Shown piece after piece: positions 1 through 8,174 of a stretch of DNA of 30,139 bases; position 1 is the first letter of the stretch, and each line of letters opens with the position of its first letter. Position numbers and translations under genes: made by a program. Origin of the DNA: UBA2279 sp034399355 (GTDB taxonomy: Bacteria; Actinomycetota; Coriobacteriia; Anaerosomatales; Anaerosomataceae); the NCBI GenBank assembly GCA_034399355.1, contig JAXMMT010000047.1, forward strand, positions 1-30,139, given 5' to 3'. Below the pieces are notes generated by a model. It saw nothing but the letters and a program-made list of their open reading frames with translations, had not been told where the DNA came from and did not search any database.

Positions 1-400
1 CGAGGTCGAACAGGTGGGTCCCAAGATCGCCGCTTCAGCGCGGGCGTTCTTCGCCGGTCCCGAGAACCTCGACATCGTCGAGCGACTTCAGTCCGCCGAC
101 GTGCGCACCGCCGATCCCGAGATGGCGGGGGAGCGCCGCGAGCAGACGCTGGCGGGGCTCACATTCGTGCTCACGGGCGCGTTGGAGCGACAGACTCGCG
201 ACGAGGCGGGCGCCGCGCTCAAGGCGCTCGGTGCGAAGGTTTCGGGAAGCGTCAGCAAGAAGACGTCATACGTGGTGGTCGGTGCCGAGCCGGGCAGCAA
301 GTACGACAAGGCGCTGGAGCTCGGCGTGCCCACGCTTGACGAGGAGTCGCTGGAAGCGATTGTCGAGACCGGCCGACCGCCTGGAGAGGGCGCGGAGTGA
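1..400 (+). CDS. ligA: NAD-dependent DNA ligase, C-terminal part (partial)
   Basis: This is the 3' end of a gene that begins before the window. NAD-dependent ligase seals nicks between Okazaki fragments and during repair. The first readable residues (VEQVGPKIAASARAFF) match the end of the helix-hairpin-helix domain of LigA, where a G-P-K/T-hydrophobic-A-x-S motif is typical. After a linker comes a BRCT domain of about 75 residues, starting near LAGLTFVLTGAL and containing GAKVSGSVSKKTSYVVVG and a G-S-K-Y-D-K-A segment, all hallmarks of the ligase BRCT domain. The stop codon overlaps the GTG start of the next gene by two bases, which suggests translational coupling. Identification is firm; the catalytic adenylation domain lies outside the window. 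Confidence 0.95.
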   Translation, partial: EVEQVGPKIAASARAFFAGPENLDIVERLQSADVRTADPEMAGERREQTLAGLTFVLTGALERQTRDEAGAALKALGAKVSGSVSKKTSYVVVGAEPGSKYDKALELGVPTLDEESLEAIVETGRPPGEGAE

Positions 401-1119
401 ACCGCGAACCGCTCAGCGCCGTCCGCTGGCCTGTCTCGGCGCTTATCGGACTGACGCTGCTCGTCATCACCTTCACCATCGCCGGCGCACTCTTCGCGTT
501 CGGCGGACCGCTCGATGCGGTGTCCGGGAGTCTTGCACCGCTTCTGCAGACCGCGGTTCTCGCGCTGCAGTACGCGCTTCCGATCGGTCTCGTCGCGTTG
601 CTCGGTCGGCTACGTGGCGTGCGTTTCGCCGATGCTGTTCTGCTACGGCGGTTCAGCGTGGGGCAGGGCATCGGTCTCGCCGTAGGCGTGGCGATCACCG
701 CTCGATTCGTGAACGCGGCGTACAGCATTGCCGTTGTCATGCTCGGCGTCGATCCGCCTACCACCGATGTCACGCAGTTGTTCCCGGACACGGTCGTCGG
801 CGCGTTCGCCGTAATCGTGCTTTCGATTGTCATCGCCCCTATGGCCGAGGAGATCATGTTTCGCGGCGTGCTCTACCCGGGTCTGCGCGACCGCTTCAAC
901 CCGTATGCCGCAGCAATCGTCTCTTCCCTCGTGTTCGCCGTCTTTCACGGAGAGCCGTTCGTGTTCCTGCCTATATTCGTTCTCGGCCTGATGCTGGCCT
1001 GGCTGACCGAGATGACCCGCTCGGTGTGGCCGGCCATCATCGGACATGCGATCTTCAACGCGACTGCTGTCGCGTTGCTGTACCTGGTCCGGTTCCTGCC
1101 TGACGTACCGATGCCATGA
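397..1119 (+). CDS. CPBP family intramembrane metalloprotease
   Basis: This encodes a 240-residue, very hydrophobic protein with about seven predicted membrane segments, which belongs to the CPBP (Abi/CAAX protease and bacteriocin-processing) family. All three family motifs are visible: E151-E152-x3-R156 within AEEIMFRG, F-x3-H with His184 (FAVFHG), and H217-x3-N221 (HAIFN). In characterised relatives such as Rce1 these residues form the glutamate/histidine active site that cleaves substrates inside the membrane. The GTG start at 397 overlaps the ligA stop, and the stop overlaps the next CPBP gene (ATGA), so ligA and both CPBP genes probably share a transcript. The substrate cannot be told from the sequence. 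Confidence 0.9.
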   Translation: MNREPLSAVRWPVSALIGLTLLVITFTIAGALFAFGGPLDAVSGSLAPLLQTAVLALQYALPIGLVALLGRLRGVRFADAVLLRRFSVGQGIGLAVGVAITARFVNAAYSIAVVMLGVDPPTTDVTQLFPDTVVGAFAVIVLSIVIAPMAEEIMFRGVLYPGLRDRFNPYAAAIVSSLVFAVFHGEPFVFLPIFVLGLMLAWLTEMTRSVWPAIIGHAIFNATAVALLYLVRFLPDVPMP

Positions 1120-2120
1120 GCCCGCGAGCGAGACTTCTGCTCACACCGCGCCTGTGTGACCGGTGTGGTCGCTGTCTTTCAGCGTGCCCACTGAACGCGC
1201 TACGCGTCGGGCGTTCCTACATCATGGTGGACTGGGGGCGTTGCAACGGCTGCAACAAGTGCGTATCGGCCTGCGAGACGGGTGCCCTCAAGGCGGTTGG
1301 CGCAGCTTCGCAGACGCCTCGGGCACGCAGCGCCGCGCGCGCGAGCACGGGAGGCGCCAAGGCCGCATCGGCCCGCTCGAGCAAGCCCGTCAAGCGCAAG
1401 CGGGAACACGAGCGCTTCGAGTGGTCGTTGCTGGAAGCGGCGGCAACGCTCTCGGTCACGTTCTCCGCGTTCATGGCCAAAGAGGCGCTCGCCGCGTCCG
1501 ACGCGATGCGTGCGATGTCGACCGAGGTCCTCGTGCCCGTTCGCATCGGCGTGCTCGCCGTCTATTACGCGCTCCAGATCGCGCTTCTATGGTGGCTCAT
1601 CCACCGACGGGACGGTTCGTTTTCCGAGGCGTTCTCCCTCGGCAGGATCGGCACGACCGTTTCCGAGAAGTTCCACTCGGCGTGGTTGGTGCTGGTGGGC
1701 CTGCTCGGCACACGAGCCATCGCTACGGTGTACGGGCTTGTGACCCGGGAACTCGGTCTCACCCCCCAGGCGGGGACTGAAACGGTGACGCGAGTGTTCG
1801 GTACGGCTCCGAGTGGTCTGCTTCTTGCTGTCATCATGCTCGTGTTCGTCGGACCGTTCGTCGAAGAACTCGTGTTCCGCGGTGCGCTGCTGCGCGGACT
1901 GGAGGCGAAGCTCGGGATATGGCCCGCTATCGTCATCCAGGCACTGTTGTTCGCGGCGTTCCATCGCTCGTGGTGGTTGCTGCTGCCGATGACGGTACTG
2001 GGCATCGCGCTCGGTTGGCTTGCGCACGAGCGGCGCAGCCTATGGCCCGCCATTGCGCTGCATGCGCTCTACAACGCACTGAGCGTTGCAGCTGTCGTCT
2101 GGGTGCTGGTGCGCGGCTGA
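1116..2120 (+). CDS. 2x[4Fe-4S] ferredoxin domain fused to CPBP intramembrane protease
   Basis: This 334-residue protein combines two modules. Residues 14-53 hold two ferredoxin-type motifs, C14-x2-C17-x2-C20-x3-C24-P and C43-x2-C46-x2-C49-x3-C53, enough for two [4Fe-4S] clusters. A basic, Ala/Ser/Lys/Arg-rich linker (about 62-105) follows. The rest is a polytopic CPBP domain with E250-E251-x3-R255 (VEELVFRG), His283 (FAAFHRSW) and H316-x3-N320 (HALYN). The cluster domain precedes the first membrane helix and the linker is positively charged, so it most likely faces the cytoplasm. The gene starts inside the stop codon of the preceding CPBP gene. A redox-gated or redox-sensing protease is inferred from the fusion and is not known to me as a described system. 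Both modules are read clearly. Confidence 0.9.
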   Translation: MSPRARLLLTPRLCDRCGRCLSACPLNALRVGRSYIMVDWGRCNGCNKCVSACETGALKAVGAASQTPRARSAARASTGGAKAASARSSKPVKRKREHERFEWSLLEAAATLSVTFSAFMAKEALAASDAMRAMSTEVLVPVRIGVLAVYYALQIALLWWLIHRRDGSFSEAFSLGRIGTTVSEKFHSAWLVLVGLLGTRAIATVYGLVTRELGLTPQAGTETVTRVFGTAPSGLLLAVIMLVFVGPFVEELVFRGALLRGLEAKLGIWPAIVIQALLFAAFHRSWWLLLPMTVLGIALGWLAHERRSLWPAIALHALYNALSVAAVVWVLVRG

Positions 2121-2262
2121 GGTGCAGTCTCGTTGTCAGATGAGCGGTTCCTTGGGATGTGCGATCGGTATACTGAGCCGTACATCCTACATGCATTCAA
2201 GACAAGCGGTGCACTGGACGATACAAAAGGCCAGAGCAATCATTGAGCGAGCAAGGATTCTC

Positions 2263-3999
2263 ATGAGCCGACAAGAGAACCGGCACGCAAACAAGACTCC
2301 TTCCGGATACGTTCGCCGTCGCTGGCTGATCGGACTCATAGCTGCGTCCACGTCGGTCGTGCTCATGGCGGCACTGGCGTTCTATCTCTACAACGCTAGA
2401 TACACGGAAGAAAACCAGGAGCGCTTGCGCGCACAGGCGGCCGCCATTGCGGCCGAGACGGAGGTCCTGCTCAAGGAGCGCCAGGACAACGCCACCATCC
2501 TCGGAGTGAGTTCCTCCGTGGCGTACGTGATAAGCGGACACAACCTGTCGGACGAAGAACATCTCGGCGAAGATTGGCTCCTGTCCCGTCTGCAGGCGGA
2601 ACAGGAGTATCGTGTCTTCGACACCGTGGCCGTCCTGGACGTGGACGGGCGCGTCATCGAGTATGCGGGAGAACCCGTGCCCTCAAGCGAGTGGTTCCGT
2701 TCGGTCGTGACAGCGAACATTGGGATTAGTGAGGGCCATGCCGTAGAGGTAAGTGACCCGGCGGGCGAGCTCTCGTACTGGTGGTTAGCGACCCTTGAGC
2801 ACGATGGGTCGCCGGTGGGCATGTACGCGCAAAGCGTTGACCTGGCGCCCTTTGTCCAGCGGATTCTATCTCACCGACGTCTTCCCGATCAGACGGACAT
2901 CGTCAGCGTGGTCGTTCCTCAAGACGGCGGGTGGCATCTGTTCTTCGCTGACGGAGCCGAGTTCTTTGAGTCCGGAGAGGATTTGAGTGCGGCGGAGCAA
3001 CGCCTCGGTCTGCCGGACGGCGGGTTCGATGCGCTTGCTGACGTCGCCGCCGGAGCGGTGGGATTGCGCACGGCCGCGGCTCCCGTGCAGGGAAGCGACT
3101 GGGTGGCAGTCGCCTACGTTCCTGACGATGTGGCACGCACCCACACAATCCAGGTTGCCGCCATCACGTTCGGCGCGGCGCTCGTTTCCCTGGGGTTCGT
3201 CTTCTCGATCTCCTGGTTCTGGCGGCGCGACACTCTGCTCGCGGAATCGGAGCACCGCGCTATGGTTCTCGCCGAGGAAGCCCTGGAAGCACAAGACCAC
3301 TTCATGGCGAACATGAGCCACGAGTTCAGGACTCCGCTGAATGCGGTCATAGGCTTCTCTCAGATAGTGTTGAGCGGTTTGGCCGGCGACATCAACTCCG
3401 AGCAGCGTCGTCAGCTGGAGATGGTCGAGCAAGGTGGCAAACGGCTTCTCGTGCTGGTGGACGACGTCCTCGACCTCGCGAACGTGAAGGCTGGCGCGGC
3501 GCAGGTCTGCCCCCGCGAATTCACGGTCCGCGAGTTGATAGATGGTCTGCATTCGCTCATGTGTCCTCTCGCCAAGGAGCGGGGACTCGAATGTTCGGCA
3601 GCCGTGCCTGACGATGAAGTCGTCCTGAGGACGGACCGGGACATGGTCGAGAGGATCCTGGGCAACCTGCTGTCCAACGCCATCAAGTTCACTAAGGATG
3701 GTTTCGTGCGGCTGGCTGTCAAGCGCGTGGAGGGCGACAGAGTCTCCTTCGCGGTGCATGACAGCGGTTGCGGCATTCCCGCCGAGAGCATCGACGAGGT
3801 GATGCAGGAGTTCCTGCAGGTCGTGGAGCCGCAAGGGGTGAAGCCCGTCGGGACGGGTCTCGGGCTGGCCTTGAGCAAGAGGATGGCACAGATGCTGGGC
3901 GGCGACATCGAGGTGAGCAGCAAACGCGGTGTGGGATCGACATTCACGCTCACGATTCCGCGCGAGTATCACGGAGACGCCGACAAGCGGCACGCATAA
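2263..3999 (+). CDS. Membrane sensor histidine kinase (orphan)
   Basis: This is a 578-residue sensor kinase. The start at ATG 2263 is chosen because an AAGGA motif sits six bases upstream; an open frame continues further 5' but overlaps the previous gene. A basic N-terminus is followed by a membrane helix (about 21-42), a roughly 250-residue extracytoplasmic domain that looks like a double-Cache sensor (VAVLDVDGRVIEYAG; SDWVAVAYVPDDVA), a second helix (about 296-320), and a short coiled linker. The HisKA domain has the phosphoacceptor His353 in ANMSHEFRTPLN. The ATPase domain has the N box G467-N-L-L-S-N472, the DSGCG box and the G2 box GTGLGL at 530-535. There is no receiver domain and no neighbouring response regulator. 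The ligand is unknown. The HisKA region is strikingly like that of the kinase at 13085-14491. Confidence 0.93.
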   Translation: MSRQENRHANKTPSGYVRRRWLIGLIAASTSVVLMAALAFYLYNARYTEENQERLRAQAAAIAAETEVLLKERQDNATILGVSSSVAYVISGHNLSDEEHLGEDWLLSRLQAEQEYRVFDTVAVLDVDGRVIEYAGEPVPSSEWFRSVVTANIGISEGHAVEVSDPAGELSYWWLATLEHDGSPVGMYAQSVDLAPFVQRILSHRRLPDQTDIVSVVVPQDGGWHLFFADGAEFFESGEDLSAAEQRLGLPDGGFDALADVAAGAVGLRTAAAPVQGSDWVAVAYVPDDVARTHTIQVAAITFGAALVSLGFVFSISWFWRRDTLLAESEHRAMVLAEEALEAQDHFMANMSHEFRTPLNAVIGFSQIVLSGLAGDINSEQRRQLEMVEQGGKRLLVLVDDVLDLANVKAGAAQVCPREFTVRELIDGLHSLMCPLAKERGLECSAAVPDDEVVLRTDRDMVERILGNLLSNAIKFTKDGFVRLAVKRVEGDRVSFAVHDSGCGIPAESIDEVMQEFLQVVEPQGVKPVGTGLGLALSKRMAQMLGGDIEVSSKRGVGSTFTLTIPREYHGDADKRHA

Positions 4000-4016
4000 C
4001 AGAGCGCCAACCGTGC

Positions 4017-4045
4017 GGGTCACCAACGCGTATCTCGGCTATCAT
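4017..4045 (+). promoter_or_regulatory. Possible gatCAB promoter
   Basis: A hexamer TATCAT at 4040-4045 has a weak -35-like GGGTCA (three of six matches to TTGACA) 17 bases upstream. It lies just before gatC in the only gap between the kinase gene and the gat genes. The -10 hexamer is close to consensus and the spacing is ideal, but the -35 is poor, so this is tentative. Confidence 0.25.
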
Positions 4046-4082
4046 GGTGTGCACCCGATTTCCTAGGTTGAAGGACATCCCC

Positions 4083-4385
4083 ATGTCAATCTCGCAGTCC
4101 GACGTCCGCCACGTCGCGCTCTTGGCGCGTCTTGCGCTGACCGACGAGCAGGTCGCTTCTCTGCAGACCGAACTCAACTCCATCCTCGGCCACATCGATG
4201 AGCTGCAGGGCCTTGATCTGGCCGACGTGCAGCCCACTGCGCACGCGCTCGAGGTCACGAACTCTACGCGGCCTGACGCCGTGAAGCCGTGTCTGCCGAG
4301 GGAGCTCGCGTTACTCAATGCGCCTGAGGCCGAGGGTGGCGCATTCGTCATTCCTGCGTTCGGTGAAACGGGGGAGGACGCATGA
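4083..4385 (+). CDS. gatC: Asp/Glu-tRNA amidotransferase subunit C
   Basis: This is a 100-residue protein of normal GatC length. GatC stabilises the GatA-GatB heterodimer that converts misacylated Glu-tRNA(Gln) or Asp-tRNA(Asn) to the cognate amide form. The N-terminus (ISQSDVRHVALLARLAL) and the central helix (LNSILGHIDELQGLD) followed by DVQPTAHA are typical of the family. The start at 4083 is preferred over an in-frame ATG at 4044 because AAGGA lies seven bases before it. The stop overlaps the gatA start (ATGA), which indicates coupled translation. Confidence 0.95.
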   Translation: MSISQSDVRHVALLARLALTDEQVASLQTELNSILGHIDELQGLDLADVQPTAHALEVTNSTRPDAVKPCLPRELALLNAPEAEGGAFVIPAFGETGEDA

Positions 4386-5863
4386 TCGATCTGAGCGCGC
4401 TTTCGGCCACCGACATCCGTGACGGCATCACGGCAAAGCGCTTCTCGGCACGCGAAGTGGCAGCCGCCGCTTTCGCGCACATCGACGCGCTTGAGCCCGC
4501 GATACACGCGTTCAACCAGCTCACACCCGAACTGGCTGCTCAGGCTGCAGACCGCATCGATGCGATGGCCGCAGCGGGCGAGGAGTTGCCACCGCTCGCC
4601 GGCGTGCCGGCGGGCATCAAGGACAACATGAACCTTGTGGGTACGCGCACGACGTGTTCGGCGAAGATCCTCGCCAACTACGAGTCGGTTTACGACTGCA
4701 CTGCCGTGCGTCGCTTGCTCGACGCCGGTGCGCTGCCGGTGGGCAAGTGCAACCTCGACGAGTTCGCGTTTGGCTCGAGCACCGAGAACTCTGCGTTCGG
4801 TCCCACGCGTAACCCCTGGGATATCGAGCGCGTGCCGGGCGGCAGCTCGGGCGGTAGCGCCGCGTGCGTGGCGGTCGGCATGGTGACCGTCTCACTTGGC
4901 AGCGATACGGGCGGCTCGATCCGCCAGCCGGGTGCGCTCACTGGCACGGTCGCGATGAAGCCTACCTATGGACGGGTCAGCCGTTACGGTTGCGTCGCGT
5001 TCGCGAGTTCGCTCGATCAGATCGGCCCTTTCGCGCACAACGTGCGCGACGCCGCACTCGTGCTGAACACCATCGCGGGCAAGGACGAGATGGACGCCAC
5101 CAGCGTGACCGAGTCGGTGCCGGACTTCACCGCCACGCTCAGCGATGGCGTGAAGGGTCTGCGCGTGGGTATCGTGCGCGACATGCTCGAGCTTGAGGGT
5201 CTTGCGCCCGAAGTGAAGGCGAGTGTTGAGGCGGCTGCGGAGCGCTATGCGGCGCTTGGCGCCGAAGTGGACGACGTGGAGATTCCCGCGGCGCGCCATG
5301 GTCTCTCGGCGTACTACATCATCGGGCCTGCCGAGGCGAGCTCCAATCTCGCCCGCTTCGACGGTATCCGCTACGGTCACCGGGTCGACGACGCGATCGA
5401 CGTGCTCGATTTGTACATGCGCTCGCGCGCCGAAGGTTTTGGTCCTGAGAGTATCCGGCGAATCATGCTGGGTACCTATGCACTGTCGGCGGGCTACTAC
5501 GATGCCTACTACGGCCAGGCGCAGAAGGCGCGCACGCTCATCATCGAGGACTTCGCCAAGGCCTTCGAGCGCTACGATGTGCTGCTCACACCCACGAGTC
5601 CTGAAGTCGCGTTCAAGATTGGCGAGAAGTCGACCGACCCGCTGGCGATGTATCTCTCCGATGTGTTCACTATTCCGCTCAACCTGGCAGGTCTGCCCGG
5701 TATCAGCGTGCCGTGCGGTCTGTCCGAGGGACTGCCAATCGGGCTGCAGGTCATCGGGCGACACTTCGACGAGGCGACGATGCTTCGGGCAGCCGCGGCG
5801 CTCGAGGCCGACCTCACGCTCGACATGACGCCGGCGTTGGCGAAGGGGGGTCTCGATGGCTAA
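4382..5863 (+). CDS. gatA: Asp/Glu-tRNA amidotransferase subunit A (glutaminase)
   Basis: This 493-residue amidase-signature protein hydrolyses glutamine and supplies ammonia to GatB. The Lys-cisSer-Ser catalytic triad is in place: Lys80 in AGIKDN, Ser155 in the GGSSGGS loop, and the nucleophile Ser179 in SDTGGSIRQPG. This spacing closely matches characterised GatA (79/154/178 in Staphylococcus aureus). Length and C-terminus (LPIGLQVIGRHFDEATMLR) are standard. Start and stop both overlap neighbours (4 bases with gatC, 8 bases with gatB), so the three subunits are co-translated in the order C-A-B. Confidence 0.97.
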   Translation: MIDLSALSATDIRDGITAKRFSAREVAAAAFAHIDALEPAIHAFNQLTPELAAQAADRIDAMAAAGEELPPLAGVPAGIKDNMNLVGTRTTCSAKILANYESVYDCTAVRRLLDAGALPVGKCNLDEFAFGSSTENSAFGPTRNPWDIERVPGGSSGGSAACVAVGMVTVSLGSDTGGSIRQPGALTGTVAMKPTYGRVSRYGCVAFASSLDQIGPFAHNVRDAALVLNTIAGKDEMDATSVTESVPDFTATLSDGVKGLRVGIVRDMLELEGLAPEVKASVEAAAERYAALGAEVDDVEIPAARHGLSAYYIIGPAEASSNLARFDGIRYGHRVDDAIDVLDLYMRSRAEGFGPESIRRIMLGTYALSAGYYDAYYGQAQKARTLIIEDFAKAFERYDVLLTPTSPEVAFKIGEKSTDPLAMYLSDVFTIPLNLAGLPGISVPCGLSEGLPIGLQVIGRHFDEATMLRAAAALEADLTLDMTPALAKGGLDG

Positions 5864-7352
5864 GGACCGCCTTGCCGAGGTACTTGAACGCTACGAGGCC
5901 GTCATCGGTCTTGAGATACACACGGAGCTCACCTCGTTGAAGAGCAAGATGTTCTGCGGGTGTCCGGTAGAGTTCGGCGGCGAGCCCAATACGCGGGTGT
6001 GCCCCGTCTGTCTCGGCCTGCCGGGCGCGCTGCCCGTGCCCAACGAGGCCGCCGTGGAAGCTACCGTCCTTGCTGGTCTCGCGGTGAACTGCGATATCGC
6101 GCTGTGGAGCCAGTTCCATCGCAAGCAGTACTTCTATCCCGACATGCCCAAGGACTACCAGATCTCCCAGTACGACCTGCCGTTCTGCAGTGGCGGCTAT
6201 CTCGATGTCGAGGTGGATGGCGCAGATGAGTACACCACCCACATCGGTGTCACACGTATCCATCTCGAAGAGGACACCGGCAAGATGGTACACGTCGGTG
6301 GCGCTGAAGGTCGTATCGCCGGCGCCGAGAAGAGCTTCGTGGACTTCAACCGCGCCGGTACGCCGCTCATGGAACTCGTAAGCGAGCCCGACATCCGCAC
6401 TCCGGAAGAGGCACGCCGGTTCGCGCAGAAGCTGCGCCTCATCATGCTCGCGCTCGGCGTCAGTGACTGCAGCATGGAGGAAGGTTCCATGCGTGTAGAC
6501 GGCAACATCTCCATCCGCCTCCATGGTGAGACTGAGCTTGGGACGAAGTCCGAGGTCAAGAACATGAACTCCTTCAAGGCGCTGCACGACGCGCTTGCGT
6601 ACGAGATCGTGCGTCAGGCCGACCTTGTGGACGCAGGGGGGCGTGTCGTGCAAGAAACACGTCACTGGGACGCCGGAGCCAAGCGTACGAGCACACTGCG
6701 CAGCAAAGAAGAGGCGCACGATTACCGCTACTTTCCTGAGCCGGATATGGTGCCCTTCGCGTTCACCGAGGAGTGGGTTGAGTCGATTGCCGAGCGTCTG
6801 CCCGAGCTGCCGGACGCGATGTGCGAGCGTTTCATGACCACCTGGGAGCTTCCGAAACACGGCGCGACGGTGCTGACATCCGACCTCGCGATGGCCGTGT
6901 TCTTTGAGACGACGGTGGCCGAGGCTGGAGAGGCGCGCGCCAAAAGTGTCGCGAACGTGATGCTCAACGACTTCTCGGCGCATCTGAACGCCGACGGCGT
7001 CGCGGTGGACGAGAGCCTGGTCAAGCCGTCGATGGTGGCCGAGCTCGTGGGTCTCGTCGATGACGGGGCGATCTCCAGCAAGCAGGCGAAAGAGGTCTTC
7101 TCGGCAATGGCCGAGACAGGTGAGATGCCAGCGGTGATCGTCGAGGCCCGCGGAATGAAGCAGGTCAGCGATATCGTCGCGATCGAGGCTGTCGTCGACG
7201 CGGTTATCGCTGCGAGTCCCAATGAGGTGGCATCGTACCGTGGCGGGAAGGTGGGTCTCATCGGCTGGTTCGTGGGCCAGGTGATGCGCGAGATGCGCGG
7301 TCAGGGCAACCCGCAGGTCGTCAATGAGGTGCTGCGCAAGAAGCTGGGGTAG
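5856..7352 (+). CDS. gatB: Asp/Glu-tRNA amidotransferase subunit B
   Basis: This 498-residue subunit binds tRNA, phosphorylates the misacylated aminoacyl group and amidates it with ammonia channelled from GatA. The family signature VIGLEIHTEL opens the cradle domain, and four cysteines at 34, 36, 49 and 52 (MFCGCP and VCPVCLGLPG) form the usual zinc site. The phosphorylation site region (HRKQYFYPDMPKDYQISQYD) and the SMRVDGNIS motif are intact, and a YqeY-like C-terminal tail ends in GKVGLIGWFVGQVMRE. The start is preceded by AAGGGGGG inside gatA. With full gatCAB present, the organism likely lacks at least one of GlnRS and AsnRS; that is inference. Confidence 0.97.
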   Translation: MAKDRLAEVLERYEAVIGLEIHTELTSLKSKMFCGCPVEFGGEPNTRVCPVCLGLPGALPVPNEAAVEATVLAGLAVNCDIALWSQFHRKQYFYPDMPKDYQISQYDLPFCSGGYLDVEVDGADEYTTHIGVTRIHLEEDTGKMVHVGGAEGRIAGAEKSFVDFNRAGTPLMELVSEPDIRTPEEARRFAQKLRLIMLALGVSDCSMEEGSMRVDGNISIRLHGETELGTKSEVKNMNSFKALHDALAYEIVRQADLVDAGGRVVQETRHWDAGAKRTSTLRSKEEAHDYRYFPEPDMVPFAFTEEWVESIAERLPELPDAMCERFMTTWELPKHGATVLTSDLAMAVFFETTVAEAGEARAKSVANVMLNDFSAHLNADGVAVDESLVKPSMVAELVGLVDDGAISSKQAKEVFSAMAETGEMPAVIVEARGMKQVSDIVAIEAVVDAVIAASPNEVASYRGGKVGLIGWFVGQVMREMRGQGNPQVVNEVLRKKLG

Positions 7353-7368
7353 ACACAGGGAGGTATGG

Positions 7369-7743
7369 ATGGCGGCGTCACCACACGACAGCAAGAATTC
7401 CCGACCGCGGCGCAGTGACTGGGTTACGGGACAGGGCGCTGATGGTCCGAAGAGCCGCACAGCCGGCGGGCAGTACGTCGAGCAGTGCCGTCGCCGCGCC
7501 AAGGCGGTGAAGTCGAAGAAGGAGTTCGGACAACTCTCGATCGACACTCTCGTGTACGTTGTGCGGGAACACCGGTTGACGACGATGCGTCTGGGTGCAG
7601 TGAGGGCGCTTGGAGCCGGCGATACCCGCAAGCACCTGGCTGCGCTGCGGGCGATCGAGCGTGCGCCCGAAGCCGGCCCGCCGGCGCGTGCCGCTGCGCA
7701 CCAGGCAGCTGAGATCGTGCAGGCGCGTCTCGATGAGAAGTAG
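7369..7743 (+). CDS. Hypothetical protein with HEAT-like helices
   Basis: This is a 124-residue basic protein that I do not recognise. The ATG at 7369 follows GGGAGGT at 7358-7364. The first 50 residues are polar and probably disordered. The second half (about 60-122) reads as two amphipathic helical pairs (LSIDTLVYVVREHRLTT, LGAVRALGAG, HLAALRAIERAP, AAAHQAAEIVQARL), which resembles short HEAT-type repeats. It sits 16 bases after gatB on the same strand and is probably the last gene of that transcript. Codon use is like its neighbours. Function unknown. Confidence 0.7.
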   Translation: MAASPHDSKNSRPRRSDWVTGQGADGPKSRTAGGQYVEQCRRRAKAVKSKKEFGQLSIDTLVYVVREHRLTTMRLGAVRALGAGDTRKHLAALRAIERAPEAGPPARAAAHQAAEIVQARLDEK

Positions 7744-7907
7744 TGAGGGCAGGCTCTACTCGGATCGTCCCGAGGATGCAGTCTCTGAAGAACCGCTGCG
7801 TCGCCCATCATGTATCGCGCACTCGGCATGCCATGTGCTGTTCAGATGGGTGAGTGGTCTTGCGGCTGTTACCGTGTTGCGGCAGACTGACCGGAGCGCG
7901 GGACGAA

Positions 7908-8153
7908 ATGACGGGTGATCTCATGAGCGGCACGGACACACATCTCGGGCACGGACTGCTCCGTTCGGCCCTTATAGACCACGCGTGTGGCCATCGCCAC
8001 GCACATCTTGTGCCGCTGGTCATCGACGGTTCCGACGGCCTGTTCGTCGCCATCGAACTCATCGCCACGCAGCCGTGTCCCGCGTGTCTGCTGGCCGAGC
8101 ACGGTCTTCCGCCCATGCTGCCCGAGCGCCGGGCGAGCATGCAGGCGATGTAG
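7908..8153 (+). CDS. Small zinc-binding (C-x-H ... CPxC) hypothetical protein
   Basis: This 81-residue protein has a likely zinc site made of C27-G-H29 and C57-P-A-C60, with about 28 residues between that contain a short strand region (HLVPLVIDG, FVAIELIAT). The layout CGH...QPCPxC recurs in small proteins of unknown function in bacteria and phages. Codon third positions are strongly G/C, as in neighbouring genes, which supports real coding. Start choice is uncertain: ATG 7908 has only a weak GGGAC upstream, and ATG 7923 (preceded by GGGTGAT) is an alternative. It ends in TAG, and the acetyltransferase that follows is in the same frame. Confidence 0.6.
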   Translation: MTGDLMSGTDTHLGHGLLRSALIDHACGHRHAHLVPLVIDGSDGLFVAIELIATQPCPACLLAEHGLPPMLPERRASMQAM

Positions 8154-8174
8154 TCCGCGCTTGCGGGGCTGGCG

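Noticed and set aside
252..1047. Long antisense open frames opposite ligA and the CPBP genes
   Set aside because: Such frames occur opposite most high-GC genes; their composition is Arg/Ser/Pro-rich and they have no ribosome binding site or domain.
2086..2262. Upstream in-frame extension of the first histidine kinase
   Set aside because: It overlaps the preceding protease gene, has a cysteine-rich unlikely sequence and lacks a ribosome binding site; ATG 2263 has a good one.
4017..4385. tRNA or riboswitch/T-box leader ahead of gatCAB
   Set aside because: The gap after the kinase gene is only about 80 bases and shows no T-box, anticodon-like stem or terminator.
8151..8153. TAG read as pyrrolysine between the zinc protein and the acetyltransferase
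   Set aside because: No pylS/pylT genes or PYL-like element are visible, and other genes here (for example the one ending at 7743) also end in TAG. Ordinary termination is simpler.
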